From positions 1-32,129 of IMG/VR virus record IMGVR_UViG_3300042398_000302: a DNA stretch of 32,129 bases. One strand, given 5' to 3'. Below the pieces are notes generated by a model. It made no database searches, had not been told where the DNA came from, and saw nothing but the letters and a program-made list of their open reading frames with translations. This DNA comes from a virus. A program made the translations under genes and the position numbers. Of this stretch, positions 7,269 through 16,790 are shown in pieces. Position 1 is the stretch's first letter, and the number at the start of each line of letters is the position of its first letter.

Positions 7269-7873
7269 GAATGATCCTTATAAGAATTTAACAGATGGAA
7301 GTATGGACCATACTGACCCCATGCTGCTGTAAGTGCCGCACTAGCCGAAGTCGTAGTACCAGCATTGTTGAAAGACACCGTTCCTACATCTGGAATATTA
7401 ATACTCGAGATAGAACCTGTGTTCACAGCTGGAGCACTTGCACCACCAGTGCCAGACATTGCCTTATCTATAGATGCGTATGTAGCATCAAAGATTCCCC
7501 ACAGTGCTAATTCCAAATCCGCAGGGAATACTCGATAACCAGCAGTGTAGATTATTCTCAACTCTTCAGCACGATTATAACTCTTCAGTTCAATTCTACC
7601 CAATAGGTGATGGACTTTATACTCTGGGAAGTTTCCATCCGAGTCTATAATTTCTGTAACTTCTTCAATAGGATATCTTTTTAGTGAATACTTCTTACTG
7701 GTTTGGTAATAGAAATTAGCAACTTCATCTTGTACCCACACAAAATATCGATCACAGAAATTCTCTGCAATCGCTAATGCTGCGTTGATAGACCCAATGA
7801 TCTGAGGATCTTTGGATGTGTCATCAGGAGCGAGACCAACTCTAACTCGAGCAGATTTTAAATCAAAACTCAT
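7262..7873 (-). CDS. Head-tail adaptor (gp6-like connector)
   Basis: This 203-residue protein has the layout of HK97 gp6-type adaptors. N-terminal helices (SARVRVGLAPDDTS, then IIGSINAALAIAENFCDRYF) precede a beta hairpin region (SLKRYPIEEVTEIIDSDGN) and the segment ELRIIYTAGYRVFPADLELALWG, which is common in connector proteins. Adaptors form the ring beneath the portal. Residues after about 140 are rich in Ser, Gly, Ala and Thr and form an extra tail relative to typical short members. This gene opens the neck block, directly after the last fibre gene. Confidence 0.72.
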   Translation of the reverse strand: MSFDLKSARVRVGLAPDDTSKDPQIIGSINAALAIAENFCDRYFVWVQDEVANFYYQTSKKYSLKRYPIEEVTEIIDSDGNFPEYKVHHLLGRIELKSYNRAEELRIIYTAGYRVFPADLELALWGIFDATYASIDKAMSGTGGASAPAVNTGSISSINIPDVGTVSFNNAGTTTSASAALTAAWGQYGPYFHLLNSYKDHSC

Positions 7874-7882
7874 ATGCTCTCC

Positions 7883-8935
7883 TTATGGTGAATTGGCTGT
7901 GATATCGCCATTAGCGATTATAGTGTTGAATCGAACATCTGTATTTAATGTAGCTTTGGTTGGCATCGCATTCTCAAGTGCGACGACGCGAGCCACTAGA
8001 GAGTCGAACACTGCCTGAGTGATCTCACCAGGAGGACCCTGTGGACCTGTGGCTCCAGTTTCACCTTGAATTCCCTGTGGACCTGGCACTGTTGAGTCTG
8101 CACCAGTTGCACCTACAGGACCTTGCGGACCGACTTCTCCTTGAATACCTTGGATGCCTTGGTCGCCTTTTGGACCTTGGGCACCTGTTAGACCAATGTC
8201 ACCTTGCGGACCGACATCGCCTTTATCTCCTTTAGGACCTTGAGCACCTGTAGCACCAGTTTCACCAACAGGACCCTGTGGACCTACAACACCTTGTTCG
8301 CCCTGTGGACCAACAATCTTACCAGCATCCTCGAAAGCAGCTAGCGCATCATCCCAAACCCAAGCATGTTGAGTGTCTTCTAGGATATAGAGATCACCGT
8401 GCGTAGCAGTGGCTGGAAGATCGGCTTCGCTAGGAATCCGAGCAATAAATGTAATGCCCAATCCTGGGATACCCTGTGGACCTTGAGGACCAGTGGCACC
8501 GATTGGACCTTGAGGACCCATAGGACCTGGTACGATAGATGCGGCACCAGTTGCACCTTGGTCTCCCTTTGGACCTGTAGGACCTTGGACACCTTGTGGA
8601 CCCATTGGTCCGACTTCTCCAGCAGGACCAGCAGGACCTGTAGGACCCATTGGACCAACATCACCTTTTGGACCAGCGACAGGACCAGTGTTCTGCCACT
8701 CAACTCCATTCCAAACCCATAATTCACCATTGATCAACCAACCGTCACCAAACTCACCAGTAGGTGGGAGTTCTGACTGTGAATTGAGAGAGCCATTAAT
8801 AGTGAGACCAGTGCCAGGAGGACCGACAGGACCTTGAGGACCTTGGGGACCAACTGGACCAGGTTCACCCTGTGGACCAGCAGGACCTTGTGGTAAATTA
8901 TTTAAATCATTAAAATTGTCTGGATAACCTGACAT
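7883..8935 (-). CDS. Collagen-like fibre protein, 350 residues
   Basis: The protein begins [16 protein letters not shown] and soon enters long Gly-X-Y runs of the [13 protein letters not shown] type, expected to form a collagen-like triple helix. Two small globular modules interrupt the helix. One is around [19 protein letters not shown]. The other, at about 8310-8470, starts GLGITFIAR and contains [12 protein letters not shown]; it is shared with three other fibres here. The C-terminus is a short coiled coil ([15 protein letters not shown]) and about 25 more residues with no clear receptor-binding head. It probably is a short trimeric fibre or spike. It has a good ribosome site (GGAG), and the adaptor gene starts 9 bases after its stop. 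Confidence 0.8.
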   Translation of the reverse strand: MSGYPDNFNDLNNLPQGPAGPQGEPGPVGPQGPQGPVGPPGTGLTINGSLNSQSELPPTGEFGDGWLINGELWVWNGVEWQNTGPVAGPKGDVGPMGPTGPAGPAGEVGPMGPQGVQGPTGPKGDQGATGAASIVPGPMGPQGPIGATGPQGPQGIPGLGITFIARIPSEADLPATATHGDLYILEDTQHAWVWDDALAAFEDAGKIVGPQGEQGVVGPQGPVGETGATGAQGPKGDKGDVGPQGDIGLTGAQGPKGDQGIQGIQGEVGPQGPVGATGADSTVPGPQGIQGETGATGPQGPPGEITQAVFDSLVARVVALENAMPTKATLNTDVRFNTIIANGDITANSP

Positions 8936-9055
8936 AGACTTCTCCTATTCTGCGAGTGATGCCACATCGACAAACACTCAACGAGGCAGATTATAATTCT
9001 AGTATTAGGGACACTGCTAACTTTCGCTAACAGTGCCCTCTCAACATTTACTTCA
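8936..9055 (-). other. Gap between PKD giant and collagen fibre, with hairpin and possible -10
   Basis: No gene is seen. The gap holds the hairpin at 9007-9039 and, just downstream on the minus strand, a perfect TATAAT (8990-8995). No good -35 element stands at the right distance, so a promoter is only a weak possibility. Confidence 0.4.
9007..9039 (-). terminator. Strong hairpin after the PKD giant gene
   Basis: As minus-strand RNA the arms pair over 14 positions with one bulged base and close on a GAAA tetraloop. Two pairs are G-U and would be mismatches in plus-strand RNA, so the structure is specific to the coding direction. The sequence after it is A/T-rich but lacks a T-run. It is a likely terminator or processing hairpin between two fibre genes. 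Confidence 0.65.
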
Positions 9056-12000
9056 TTACACTGGTGCTGTTACAGTCACAGGTGCAGTTACAGGTTTACT
9101 CAACTCGTTTGGAGTGAAAGTAATTGTATACGTGCCAGCTGTGGTATAAGCATAAGTGCCAGTACCATCAGTTGTTGTTATCGAACCTTCTGGGACAGCA
9201 GGAACACCTGGCGTAATCACTGTAACGCCATCTTCTCCAAGAACTGGAGGAACTTCTGCTACAGCATCGCCAAATGTATACGTTCCACCACAAGCAATAT
9301 CAAGTGCCAATGAGACACTTAAATCTGTTGGTGTTGGAGTAATTACATATGGAATACTTGCGTGTGAGATAAACTCAACAGTTGCTTCATAGTTGTGATC
9401 GTCAGGAACATAGCGAATTGTGAATGTACCATCTCTACCGTAAGTATAAGTTCCTGTACCATCTGTGCTAACTAAAGAACCTTCTGGAACAGCTGGAACA
9501 GCAGGAACCTCTGGAACCTCAGGAGTGATAATCGTTACACCGTCTTCACCCAATACAGGAGGTTGATACGGAGTACCAGGAATCTCTGCAACAGGATCAC
9601 CAAAGTAATATACACCAGGCAATGCTGGCGAAGAAGCTAAGGTGGCTATGCGATCATCACGAGACGCAGTGATAGAGTACGTAGTGCGAGCAGGAGCGGT
9701 CACAGCTAAAGTGACAGGCTTGCTCAACTCGTTAGGCTCGAAAGTGATTGTGTAATCACCAGGACGAGGATAAGTATACTCTGCGATGCCATCAGTAGTC
9801 GTAACGACTCCCTCAGGAATTGCAGGAGCAGGTACAACATACCAATCGTTATCGCTAATCTGCTGAATGTTGCCAGTGTCAAGAACGTTCAACGCTAAAG
9901 TCGAAACAGCACCTGTAGCATCATCCGTAAAAGTCACTGTGTAAGTACCAGCAGCAGGATATGTGAACACACCAGTTGTGTCAACCGTTGCAGCAGGATC
10001 GCCGTATGAATAGGAGCCAGCAGAACGACCAGACTTAGTAGCTTTCAATTGACGAATCGATCGAGAACCTACTTTTACAACTGAACGAGAGAAAGCAGTT
10101 ACACCGTCATTAGTAAATGTGAACTTGTATGGAACAGGCTCAGGAGTTACGCCATCTGCACCTAGTGTAGCATCAGGTGTTGCGATAATGTGAGCTTTAT
10201 ACACACCAACAACCTCGGCAACTGCATCGCCCATTCTATACTGACCACCACATGTCGGAGACAGGCTTAGGGTTTTGTATAGGAAATATTCAGGAGATGA
10301 AATCACATAAGGAATACTTGTATGTGCAATAAAACTTGAAGTTGCTTCATAGTTATGATCGTCTGGTACGTAACGAATTGTATACGTGCCTTCACGAGGA
10401 TAGACATATGAACCAGTACCATCGGCAGATACAAGAGTACCCTCTGGAATAGCTGGAACAAGCGGAACAACATCAGTCAAGATTTCATCAGGACTTGTTT
10501 GTGCCACAGGATCAACATCAGGAACTATCAAAGACAGAGTCGATACAGCAGCTGTAGAGGTCTCTGTGAAAGTCACTGTATAAGTACCAGCAACAGTGTA
10601 GATCATCTGAGACGCACCGTTAGGTGTTGTACTAGTAGTTGCTTCGGCATCTCCAAAAGCATATACACCATCCACACCAGTATCAAAGATAAAAGTGAGT
10701 GGAACTGGATCGTAAGTAGGAGTAGCTGTGATATGTTTCTTGTAGGTTGCAGGAACTTCTGGTACTTCAGGTACAGAATCACCAAAGTAATATACACCAG
10801 GCAATGCTGGAGAAGAACTTAGTGTTGCTGTGCATTCATCCCGTGGAGTAGAGATTGTATATGTCGTACGTTCAATAGCACTTACAGCCAATGTGACAGG
10901 AAGACTCAACTCATTCGGGTAGAATGTGATTGTGTAATCACCAACGCGTGGGTAAGTATATGTAGCAATACCATCGGTAGTAGGAACATTACCAGCAGGA
11001 ATAGCAGGAACGACAGGAACATACGGCGTAAGCTCTTCTGCTGCACCAGTCTGAGCGACAGGAGCATCATCAACAATTAAAGATAGATTCGACACAACAC
11101 CTGTAGTGCCATCCGTAAAGGTGACAGCATAGGTGCCAGGACCAGGATAAGTGAACACAGCACCAGTGTCAACCGTTGGGACAGAGTCGCCATAGTTGTA
11201 CGAACCAGCAGGAGCATTCTCCACACTGAACGTCCACTTATACGGAACAGGCTCAGGAGTAACACCATCTGCACCAATAGTGGCGTCAGGTGTTGCAGTG
11301 ATCTTGTTCTTGTATGTCGCAGGTACTTCAGGAATCTCAGCAACAGCGTCGCCCATGTCATAATAACCACCACATGTAGGAGCAAGACTCAGAGCCTTGT
11401 ACATGAAATACTCAGGAGAGCTAATCACATATGGAACGCTTGTGTGAGCAATACATGTTGTAGTAGGATTATCATTACCGTCATCTGGAGCGTAGCGAAC
11501 TGTGTAAGTGCCTTCGCGAGGATAGAGATAAGTTCCCAAGCCATCAGTAGAAACTAATGTTCCCTCTGGAATAGCTGGAACAGCAGGAACTAGAGGTGTG
11601 ATCTCTTGGTTCGCACTCACTTGAGCAGCAGTGTCACCGTCGGCGACTATCAAACTCAAGTTGGAGACAGCTCCACCATCTGTATGCGTAAAGGATACTT
11701 CGTACGTTCCGACAGCAGGATATGTGAATGTGCCATTAGCATCAACTGTAGCAGCAGGATCGCCATACGACCACGTACCAGCAGCACCATCCTCGATAGC
11801 AAACGTCCACATATATGGAGTGCCAGGTGTGAATGTACCATCACCATTGTCTGTACGATTAGGTGTGGCTGTGATGTGTGGTTGATATGCAGCAGGAACC
11901 TCTGGAATCTCAGCAACACCATCACCGAAATAATAGGTGCCAGGCAAACCAGGAGAAGCAGTGAATGTACCAGTCATCTCGCTACGAGTGCAAGTTAGCG

Positions 12001-13144
12001 TGTAGAGAGTTGGCATAATAATGTTGACTGCGGCTGTGACAGCAGAGTTGCCATCATCAGGTGTGAAGGTGATTGTGAAGTCACCAGCACGAGGATAATT
12101 ATAAGTTGCGTTGCCAGATGCGTCACTAGTCACAGTGTGAGTAGGAACAGGTGGAACGTAAGGACTAATCTCTTCGATTGCGCCAGTCTGTGGTACAGTG
12201 TCACCGTCGGCAACAACTAAGCTCAAGTTCGAAACGACACCAGAGGTGCCATCAGTGAATGTCACTGCATAAGTGCCAGGACCGACATAAGTGAATACGC
12301 CAGTTGCATCTGTAGTTGCCTCAGCATTTCCGTATGTCCATGTACCAGCAGCACCACCTTCGATAGCGAAAGTGTACATGTATGGGACAGGTGTAGGATC
12401 TGGAGTAGCAGTAATACGATTCTTGTTTACAGCAGCTTGCTCGGCAATGCCATCACCCATGTCGTATACACCTGACATTGGAGGAGACACAGACAGATTA
12501 CACAAGTCGAAGCGAACGCTAGGACTGATAGTGTAACCTGTACGAGCGATTGCAGTGATCTCTGTAGTAGCTTCTGTCGACTCAGCATTGTCTGGATCGA
12601 AACGAACTGTGTATGTGCCAGGAACTGTATACTGATAGGTCGCTACTAAATTAGTAGTGTGAACTATACCACCAGGATAAGGAGGAACTTCAGGAACACC
12701 TGGCGTAATTTCAGTTACACCATCTTCACCCATTACAGGAGGAATTGCTGGGACACCTTCACGAGGATCGCCAAAGTAGAAAGTACCTTCATAGTTTGCA
12801 CGAGCAGACTGATCTAACAGAGTAGCAGTTGCCGTACAGTCCATGAATACCATAGATGCTGAGGCAGTGTAGTCACGACCAATTTCAAAATAGGCAATGA
12901 TTTCACCGTCGGCAGTAACGCGAGTCAGCGACCGAACAGAGTTCAAAGTTGCATCGTCACCTTGTCCGATCTTGTTCACGATGTCAGTCTCTAACTGGAC
13001 AACGCGAGCCTCGAGACTACCAATAGCTGCTGCGGCACTCTGAGCAATCCATGCGTAGCCATTCCAAATGTAAAGTGGACCACCGTCTGGTGCTTGATAC
13101 TCTTGAGCTAGCGTAGGATTAGTAGGAAAACTAAATGCGGTCAT
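9056..13144 (-). CDS. Giant PKD/Ig-like repeat virion protein (1362 residues)
   Basis: Residues 1-35 carry a module (FPTNPTLAQ, then YIWNGYAW) shared with the collar fibre upstream. A short coiled coil follows (SLEARVVQLETDIV). From about residue 110 to the end lie 13 PKD-like units. Each has a [YF][YSM]xGD-type motif (YYFGD, WSYGD, YDMGD) and a closing GTYTVTF-like strand. In the central part the order is GD, GD, GTY, GTY, showing a small unit nested within a larger one. No enzyme motif or membrane segment is seen. PKD and Ig-like domains on phage virions are thought to give weak binding to cell-surface glycans; that role is inferred. One inner unit near 10020-10090 has a basic insertion (VGSRSIRQLKATKSGRSAG). 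The ribosome site is AGAGGAGG. Confidence 0.82.
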   Translation of the reverse strand: MTAFSFPTNPTLAQEYQAPDGGPLYIWNGYAWIAQSAAAAIGSLEARVVQLETDIVNKIGQGDDATLNSVRSLTRVTADGEIIAYFEIGRDYTASASMVFMDCTATATLLDQSARANYEGTFYFGDPREGVPAIPPVMGEDGVTEITPGVPEVPPYPGGIVHTTNLVATYQYTVPGTYTVRFDPDNAESTEATTEITAIARTGYTISPSVRFDLCNLSVSPPMSGVYDMGDGIAEQAAVNKNRITATPDPTPVPYMYTFAIEGGAAGTWTYGNAEATTDATGVFTYVGPGTYAVTFTDGTSGVVSNLSLVVADGDTVPQTGAIEEISPYVPPVPTHTVTSDASGNATYNYPRAGDFTITFTPDDGNSAVTAAVNIIMPTLYTLTCTRSEMTGTFTASPGLPGTYYFGDGVAEIPEVPAAYQPHITATPNRTDNGDGTFTPGTPYMWTFAIEDGAAGTWSYGDPAATVDANGTFTYPAVGTYEVSFTHTDGGAVSNLSLIVADGDTAAQVSANQEITPLVPAVPAIPEGTLVSTDGLGTYLYPREGTYTVRYAPDDGNDNPTTTCIAHTSVPYVISSPEYFMYKALSLAPTCGGYYDMGDAVAEIPEVPATYKNKITATPDATIGADGVTPEPVPYKWTFSVENAPAGSYNYGDSVPTVDTGAVFTYPGPGTYAVTFTDGTTGVVSNLSLIVDDAPVAQTGAAEELTPYVPVVPAIPAGNVPTTDGIATYTYPRVGDYTITFYPNELSLPVTLAVSAIERTTYTISTPRDECTATLSSSPALPGVYYFGDSVPEVPEVPATYKKHITATPTYDPVPLTFIFDTGVDGVYAFGDAEATTSTTPNGASQMIYTVAGTYTVTFTETSTAAVSTLSLIVPDVDPVAQTSPDEILTDVVPLVPAIPEGTLVSADGTGSYVYPREGTYTIRYVPDDHNYEATSSFIAHTSIPYVISSPEYFLYKTLSLSPTCGGQYRMGDAVAEVVGVYKAHIIATPDATLGADGVTPEPVPYKFTFTNDGVTAFSRSVVKVGSRSIRQLKATKSGRSAGSYSYGDPAATVDTTGVFTYPAAGTYTVTFTDDATGAVSTLALNVLDTGNIQQISDNDWYVVPAPAIPEGVVTTTDGIAEYTYPRPGDYTITFEPNELSKPVTLAVTAPARTTYSITASRDDRIATLASSPALPGVYYFGDPVAEIPGTPYQPPVLGEDGVTIITPEVPEVPAVPAVPEGSLVSTDGTGTYTYGRDGTFTIRYVPDDHNYEATVEFISHASIPYVITPTPTDLSVSLALDIACGGTYTFGDAVAEVPPVLGEDGVTVITPGVPAVPEGSITTTDGTGTYAYTTAGTYTITFTPNELSKPVTAPVTVTAPV
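9066..12814 (-). repeat. Array of 8 outer and 5 nested PKD-like units
   Basis: Outer units alternate between a type introduced by YTIS...ALPGVYYFGD and a type introduced by PYVISSPEY...CGGYYDMGD. Inner units begin near HITATP, contain AGTWSYGDPAATVD and GTYTVTFTD, and end near SNLSLIVADGD. They occupy roughly 12150-12435, 11590-11880, 11000-11310, 10460-10745 and 9820-10190. The first outer unit and the last two outer units lack an insert and instead have a short PVLGEDGVT...ITPGVPAVPEG loop. Confidence 0.75.
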
Positions 13145-13178
13145 TATAGACCTCCTCTTTCAATTTTTTGTTTGTCAT
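13131..13178 (-). other. Possible 15-codon leader ORF overlapping the PKD giant start
   Basis: An ATG at 13178-13176 has AAGGA at good spacing and opens a frame MTNKKLKEEVYNDRI that ends in TAG after overlapping the giant gene's start by 14 bases in another frame. It could couple translation of the giant gene to the fibre gene before it. Such short frames also arise by chance. Confidence 0.2.
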
Positions 13179-13186
13179 ACTTATCC

Positions 13187-14647
13187 TTAAGCTATTTTAA
13201 CCGCGAGGCCAGTAATCGTGAGTACGTTAGAAGTAACTCCCACTGCTGGGAAATACCATTGCCTACCGAGCCAACGCCAAGTACCTGTAAGACTTGTTTC
13301 TGGAGTGCCACTTACATTTGGATTTAGCGCGGTACCAGCTCCCACCGTGTTTGAATAATCGGCTCCTGCTGGGTTTACAAATTCCTGGTTAGGACTAATT
13401 CTTCCACCGTAACCCAAAGGTATCGCAATCATCGCAATACAACCAATAGTGTCATATGTGGGAATTGGCATTCCGCTTTCGCCAGCAGGACCTTGAGGAC
13501 CAACTTCACCTTGGAGACCTTGAGGACCAGCAGGACCTGTTTCTCCTTGGGGTCCTTGTGGACCAGGGATAGTAGAGTCTGCACCTGTAGGACCAGCAGG
13601 ACCTGTTTCTCCCGGAGGACCAACTGGACCAACAGGACCTTGAGGACCATCTGTAATGTCGCCAGTTACCTTGATAATGTAAAGTAAAGAATAGTAAGGA
13701 GGTAAGTTGGCATTAGTGCCATCTACACCTGCGCTGTCAATTGTTATGCCTGTGGTTGCAGAGCTAGTTGGGAACACCAAACCAGTACTGCTGTTTAAGT
13801 CTCCACCACCGTTACCACCACCACCGTTTTGACCATAGGTTAAATGAACGTGTCCAGGATCGATAAGAGTATGATTGTGTGCAATTACACTCGCATTTGC
13901 ACTACCACCTACAGAGCCAATTGGATATGTTAATCCTGCTCCAATAACAAATTTATCGCGTAAGTCTGGACGACCTTCTGCACCATCACATGGCGCCCAA
14001 CCTAGCGGAACGCTTTCGACTGTTCCAGACCAGATTGCTATTGTGCCAATTGGAGTTCCACCAGGAGCAGGAGCACCTTGAGGACCTGGTACTGTTGAAT
14101 CTGCACCAGTGTCGCCTTTTTCACCTTGAGGACCTTGAGGACCAGTGGCACCTACAATCTTGCCAGCATTGTCCCAAACACTAGTAGTGCTGTTCCACAC
14201 ATGCGCAAAGCCAGTGTCGTCAGCAACATATACATCACCGTGAGTAGAAGACGCAGGTAGTTCAGCAGCAGTTGCCACTCTACCTACATAGCGTAAGCCA
14301 ATCCCTTGAGGACCGACCTCGCCTTGAATACCTTGTGGACCCTGTGGTCCAACGGGACCTGTGAGACCAACTGAAGAGGATGTGGAAGATACCCAAACAA
14401 GAGTACCATCTGTAGGATTTAGATACGCGATGAACAAAGCACCTGTATCGCTCTCATACCACTCTTCACCTTCAATTGTCGGAACAGGAGGTTCAACAGA
14501 GACAGAAAGAGAGGAAGCCCCTCCACCACCGCCACCTGCGGCTGGGAGAATGTCCCAACCATATCCATTAAATTTGTATAAGATTCCAGCACCAGCGTCA
14601 ACAACTTGTCCTAGCGTAGGATTTTGTGGAAATACTAAGTTTGCCAT
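13187..14647 (-). CDS. Collagen-like fibre with phage tail collar domain (486 residues)
   Basis: The N-terminus ([14 protein letters not shown], then YKFNGYGW) is a module shared with the PKD giant. Collagen-like GPQGP runs alternate with globular modules, including the [12 protein letters not shown]...HGDVYVADD module. The middle has a tail collar domain: [38 protein letters not shown], a HNHT...HVH histidine cluster and [14 protein letters not shown], as in T4 short-fibre gp12-like proteins. In such fibres the histidines can bind metal within the trimer. A second collagen run leads to a C-terminal head with [14 protein letters not shown] and [10 protein letters not shown], similar to the end of the next fibre upstream. 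It is probably a trimeric receptor-binding fibre. Confidence 0.85.
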   Translation of the reverse strand: MANLVFPQNPTLGQVVDAGAGILYKFNGYGWDILPAAGGGGGGASSLSVSVEPPVPTIEGEEWYESDTGALFIAYLNPTDGTLVWVSSTSSSVGLTGPVGPQGPQGIQGEVGPQGIGLRYVGRVATAAELPASSTHGDVYVADDTGFAHVWNSTTSVWDNAGKIVGATGPQGPQGEKGDTGADSTVPGPQGAPAPGGTPIGTIAIWSGTVESVPLGWAPCDGAEGRPDLRDKFVIGAGLTYPIGSVGGSANASVIAHNHTLIDPGHVHLTYGQNGGGGNGGGDLNSSTGLVFPTSSATTGITIDSAGVDGTNANLPPYYSLLYIIKVTGDITDGPQGPVGPVGPPGETGPAGPTGADSTIPGPQGPQGETGPAGPQGLQGEVGPQGPAGESGMPIPTYDTIGCIAMIAIPLGYGGRISPNQEFVNPAGADYSNTVGAGTALNPNVSGTPETSLTGTWRWLGRQWYFPAVGVTSNVLTITGLAVKIA

Positions 14648-14657
14648 GATTTATCCT

Positions 14658-15746
14658 TTAATCTGCGACCTTGATCGCCATGCCAGTAATGGAAGCTGTT
14701 GTTGATTGTGAGCTTGCGCCGTTTTCCCAAGTCCATCCATAGCTTGGTGAATGCCATGCCCATTGTCCTGTATACGAATCAATAGGGTTTCCTGTAATCC
14801 AACCAGGACCATAAGCACCTGTTCGAGCTATAGGACCTGCTGTGTTCAGAGAAATCTGCATACTTCCAGCTCCAAGAGCATACACTGTGCCAGTAGTAAC
14901 GGATCCAGCATTAGGACCGATCACCATATTGCATGGCACAACTGCTCCAATTGAATTCCAACCAACCGCAGCGCCAGCGCCAGCAGGACCTTGCGGACCG
15001 ACTTCACCTTGTGGACCTTGAGGACCTTGTGGGCCAACTGCACCATCAGCGCCAGCAGGACCTTGCGGACCTGGGACTGTTGAGTCTAAACCAGCAGGAC
15101 CTGCGGGACCTTGCGCACCGTCTAAGCCAGCAGGACCTTGAGGACCTGTTGCACCTACGATCTTACCAGCATCATCCCAAACACCTGTTGTACTATTCCA
15201 CACGTGTGCATTACCTGTATCATCAGAGATGTAAACATCACCGTGCGTTGCACCAGCAGGCAGAGCAGCGACAGTGGCTACTCGACCAACATAACGCAAG
15301 CCTATGCCTTGGGCACCAGCTTCACCTTGTGGACCTTGAGGACCTGGTACAGTTGAATCTGCACCAGTAGGACCTGCGGGACCGACTTCACCTTGAATTC
15401 CTTGCGGACCTTGCGGACCGACTTCACCTTGTGGACCACCAACAGCGTCTATCTGCGACACTGCGATCCAACACCCAACAAGAGTGTCTGGATTTACATA
15501 CCAAATATAAGAGCGACCGGAGTCGGTCTCAAACCACGTCTGACCCTCGGTAGGAGCGTCAGGAGGAGTAGGACTTGACACAACACCACTACCACCACTG
15601 TTTCCAGTGGCAGCAGTAGCTTGTATGGTACCGTCAGGAAATGCTAACGGACCGACTAATTGTGCGACATCATCAACCGCAAGTTCTCCTAGAGCCACGA
15701 CGTTTCCGTCTGCATCATATATTGCTTTTACTAATAGTGCTGTCAT
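14658..15746 (-). CDS. Collagen-like fibre with C-terminal head (362 residues)
   Basis: The N-terminus ([19 protein letters not shown] and [15 protein letters not shown]) matches the next gene upstream (15759-16781) and probably attaches the fibre. After a module with [11 protein letters not shown] and a YVNP segment come GPQGP runs split by the [12 protein letters not shown]...HGDVYISDD module. The C-terminal head (from about residue 255) begins [15 protein letters not shown], includes [15 protein letters not shown] and ends [11 protein letters not shown], resembling the end of the 13187-14647 fibre. This suggests duplication of a receptor-binding tip. A ribosome site (AAGGAG) precedes the ATG. 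Confidence 0.82.
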   Translation of the reverse strand: MTALLVKAIYDADGNVVALGELAVDDVAQLVGPLAFPDGTIQATAATGNSGGSGVVSSPTPPDAPTEGQTWFETDSGRSYIWYVNPDTLVGCWIAVSQIDAVGGPQGEVGPQGPQGIQGEVGPAGPTGADSTVPGPQGPQGEAGAQGIGLRYVGRVATVAALPAGATHGDVYISDDTGNAHVWNSTTGVWDDAGKIVGATGPQGPAGLDGAQGPAGPAGLDSTVPGPQGPAGADGAVGPQGPQGPQGEVGPQGPAGAGAAVGWNSIGAVVPCNMVIGPNAGSVTTGTVYALGAGSMQISLNTAGPIARTGAYGPGWITGNPIDSYTGQWAWHSPSYGWTWENGASSQSTTASITGMAIKVAD

Positions 15747-15758
15747 GGCTCAAACTCC

Positions 15759-16781
15759 TTAGATAAACTTGATAGGCTTTAATGTACCGTTTGTGTCATA
15801 AAATGCTAACGATTTGTTTGCAACTTCTTGAACAGCGTCTTGAACGTTTGTTGCTTTGATCGTTGTGTCAGCAGGAGTACCTACTACAGGTACAAATGAA
15901 ACATCAGCAGCAGTTACGTCTTTAATGGCGCCAGCAGTAGAGTCTTGCAACTCAATGATAGCAGCTTCCAGTTGATTCAACGAGCCTTGAACTTCAGCAG
16001 ACTTCAGAATTGGACCAACGCCATACGTACGAACTTGAACAGCAGCGTAGTCGCCATCTGTAGGAGTTACTGCACCAGAACGACCATTGAAAGCGTTTAC
16101 ATAGTTACGACCTTCGATGTTCTGAACTTGACCTTCGAGTAATCCTAATGCCATGTCGGCTTGATCCAAAGCAGCTTGAACGTCTTTGCCTTTTAGAATC
16201 TTATTACCGTTTGCATCGTAAGTGGTGCCAGCAGCAGTAGCAACGCGAGCAGAGTAAGGTAAATGAGTCCACTTAGCTGTGCCGTCGTTGTAGATCAACC
16301 AATCGCCAACTTCGACAGCCACACCAGCAGCATCACCGACAGTACGTTGACCAGCTGTATTGAAAATGTAGTAAGGAACAACTGCGCCACCAGCAGCAGG
16401 CTTTGCAGGATCTGCGGAATTGAAGCCTAATGTGCCAGAGAACTTAGTAGCACCTTGGATATTAGAAACTTGATTACCGATTGCAGCGAACGCGTCTTGA
16501 ACGTTAGAGGCACCAGCAACTAGCGGTGACAATACAACTTGGCTACCTGTGTAGTCGCCAGTTTGTGGTAGAACATTGCCTTTACGACCTGCGAAGCCAG
16601 TGACATTCTCTGAAGGAACGTATGCAGTAGTTTGTTGAGTTTTGTCTTGGAACTCTAAGGGACCAGGAACGATTGCGATATCGCCTTGGACGAGTTCGCC
16701 TAATCCAACGACTTTACCTTCTACGTCGCGGATTGGTTTGATTAGAATTGCTGATACTGTATTTTTTGGGGCGATTGCCAT
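15759..16781 (-). CDS. Tail fibre-like protein without collagen repeats (340 residues)
   Basis: The N-terminal segment (ILIKPIRDVEGKVVGLGEL and GPLEFQDKTQQTTA) is homologous to that of the 14658-15746 fibre. The body has repeats of the kind seen in phage fibre shafts: FAGRKGNVLPQTGDYTGSQV and FNGRSGAVTPTDGDYAAVQV, with ASNVQDAFAAIGNQV, KGKDVQAALDQADMAL and ATNVQDAVQEVAN. A central module contains VGDWLIYNDGTAKWTHLPYS. The last residues (LAFYDTNGTLKPIKFI) resemble the end of the next upstream gene. There is no enzymatic motif. Its role as an adaptor or shaft piece in the fibre complex is inferred from context. Confidence 0.75.
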   Translation of the reverse strand: MAIAPKNTVSAILIKPIRDVEGKVVGLGELVQGDIAIVPGPLEFQDKTQQTTAYVPSENVTGFAGRKGNVLPQTGDYTGSQVVLSPLVAGASNVQDAFAAIGNQVSNIQGATKFSGTLGFNSADPAKPAAGGAVVPYYIFNTAGQRTVGDAAGVAVEVGDWLIYNDGTAKWTHLPYSARVATAAGTTYDANGNKILKGKDVQAALDQADMALGLLEGQVQNIEGRNYVNAFNGRSGAVTPTDGDYAAVQVRTYGVGPILKSAEVQGSLNQLEAAIIELQDSTAGAIKDVTAADVSFVPVVGTPADTTIKATNVQDAVQEVANKSLAFYDTNGTLKPIKFI

Positions 16782-16790
16782 GTGAGCTCC

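Noticed and set aside
8990-8995. Perfect TATAAT on the minus strand after the PKD giant
   Set aside because: No acceptable -35 lies 16-18 bases upstream; the nearest candidate overlaps the hairpin at 9007-9039. It is noted as a weak possibility but not called as a promoter.
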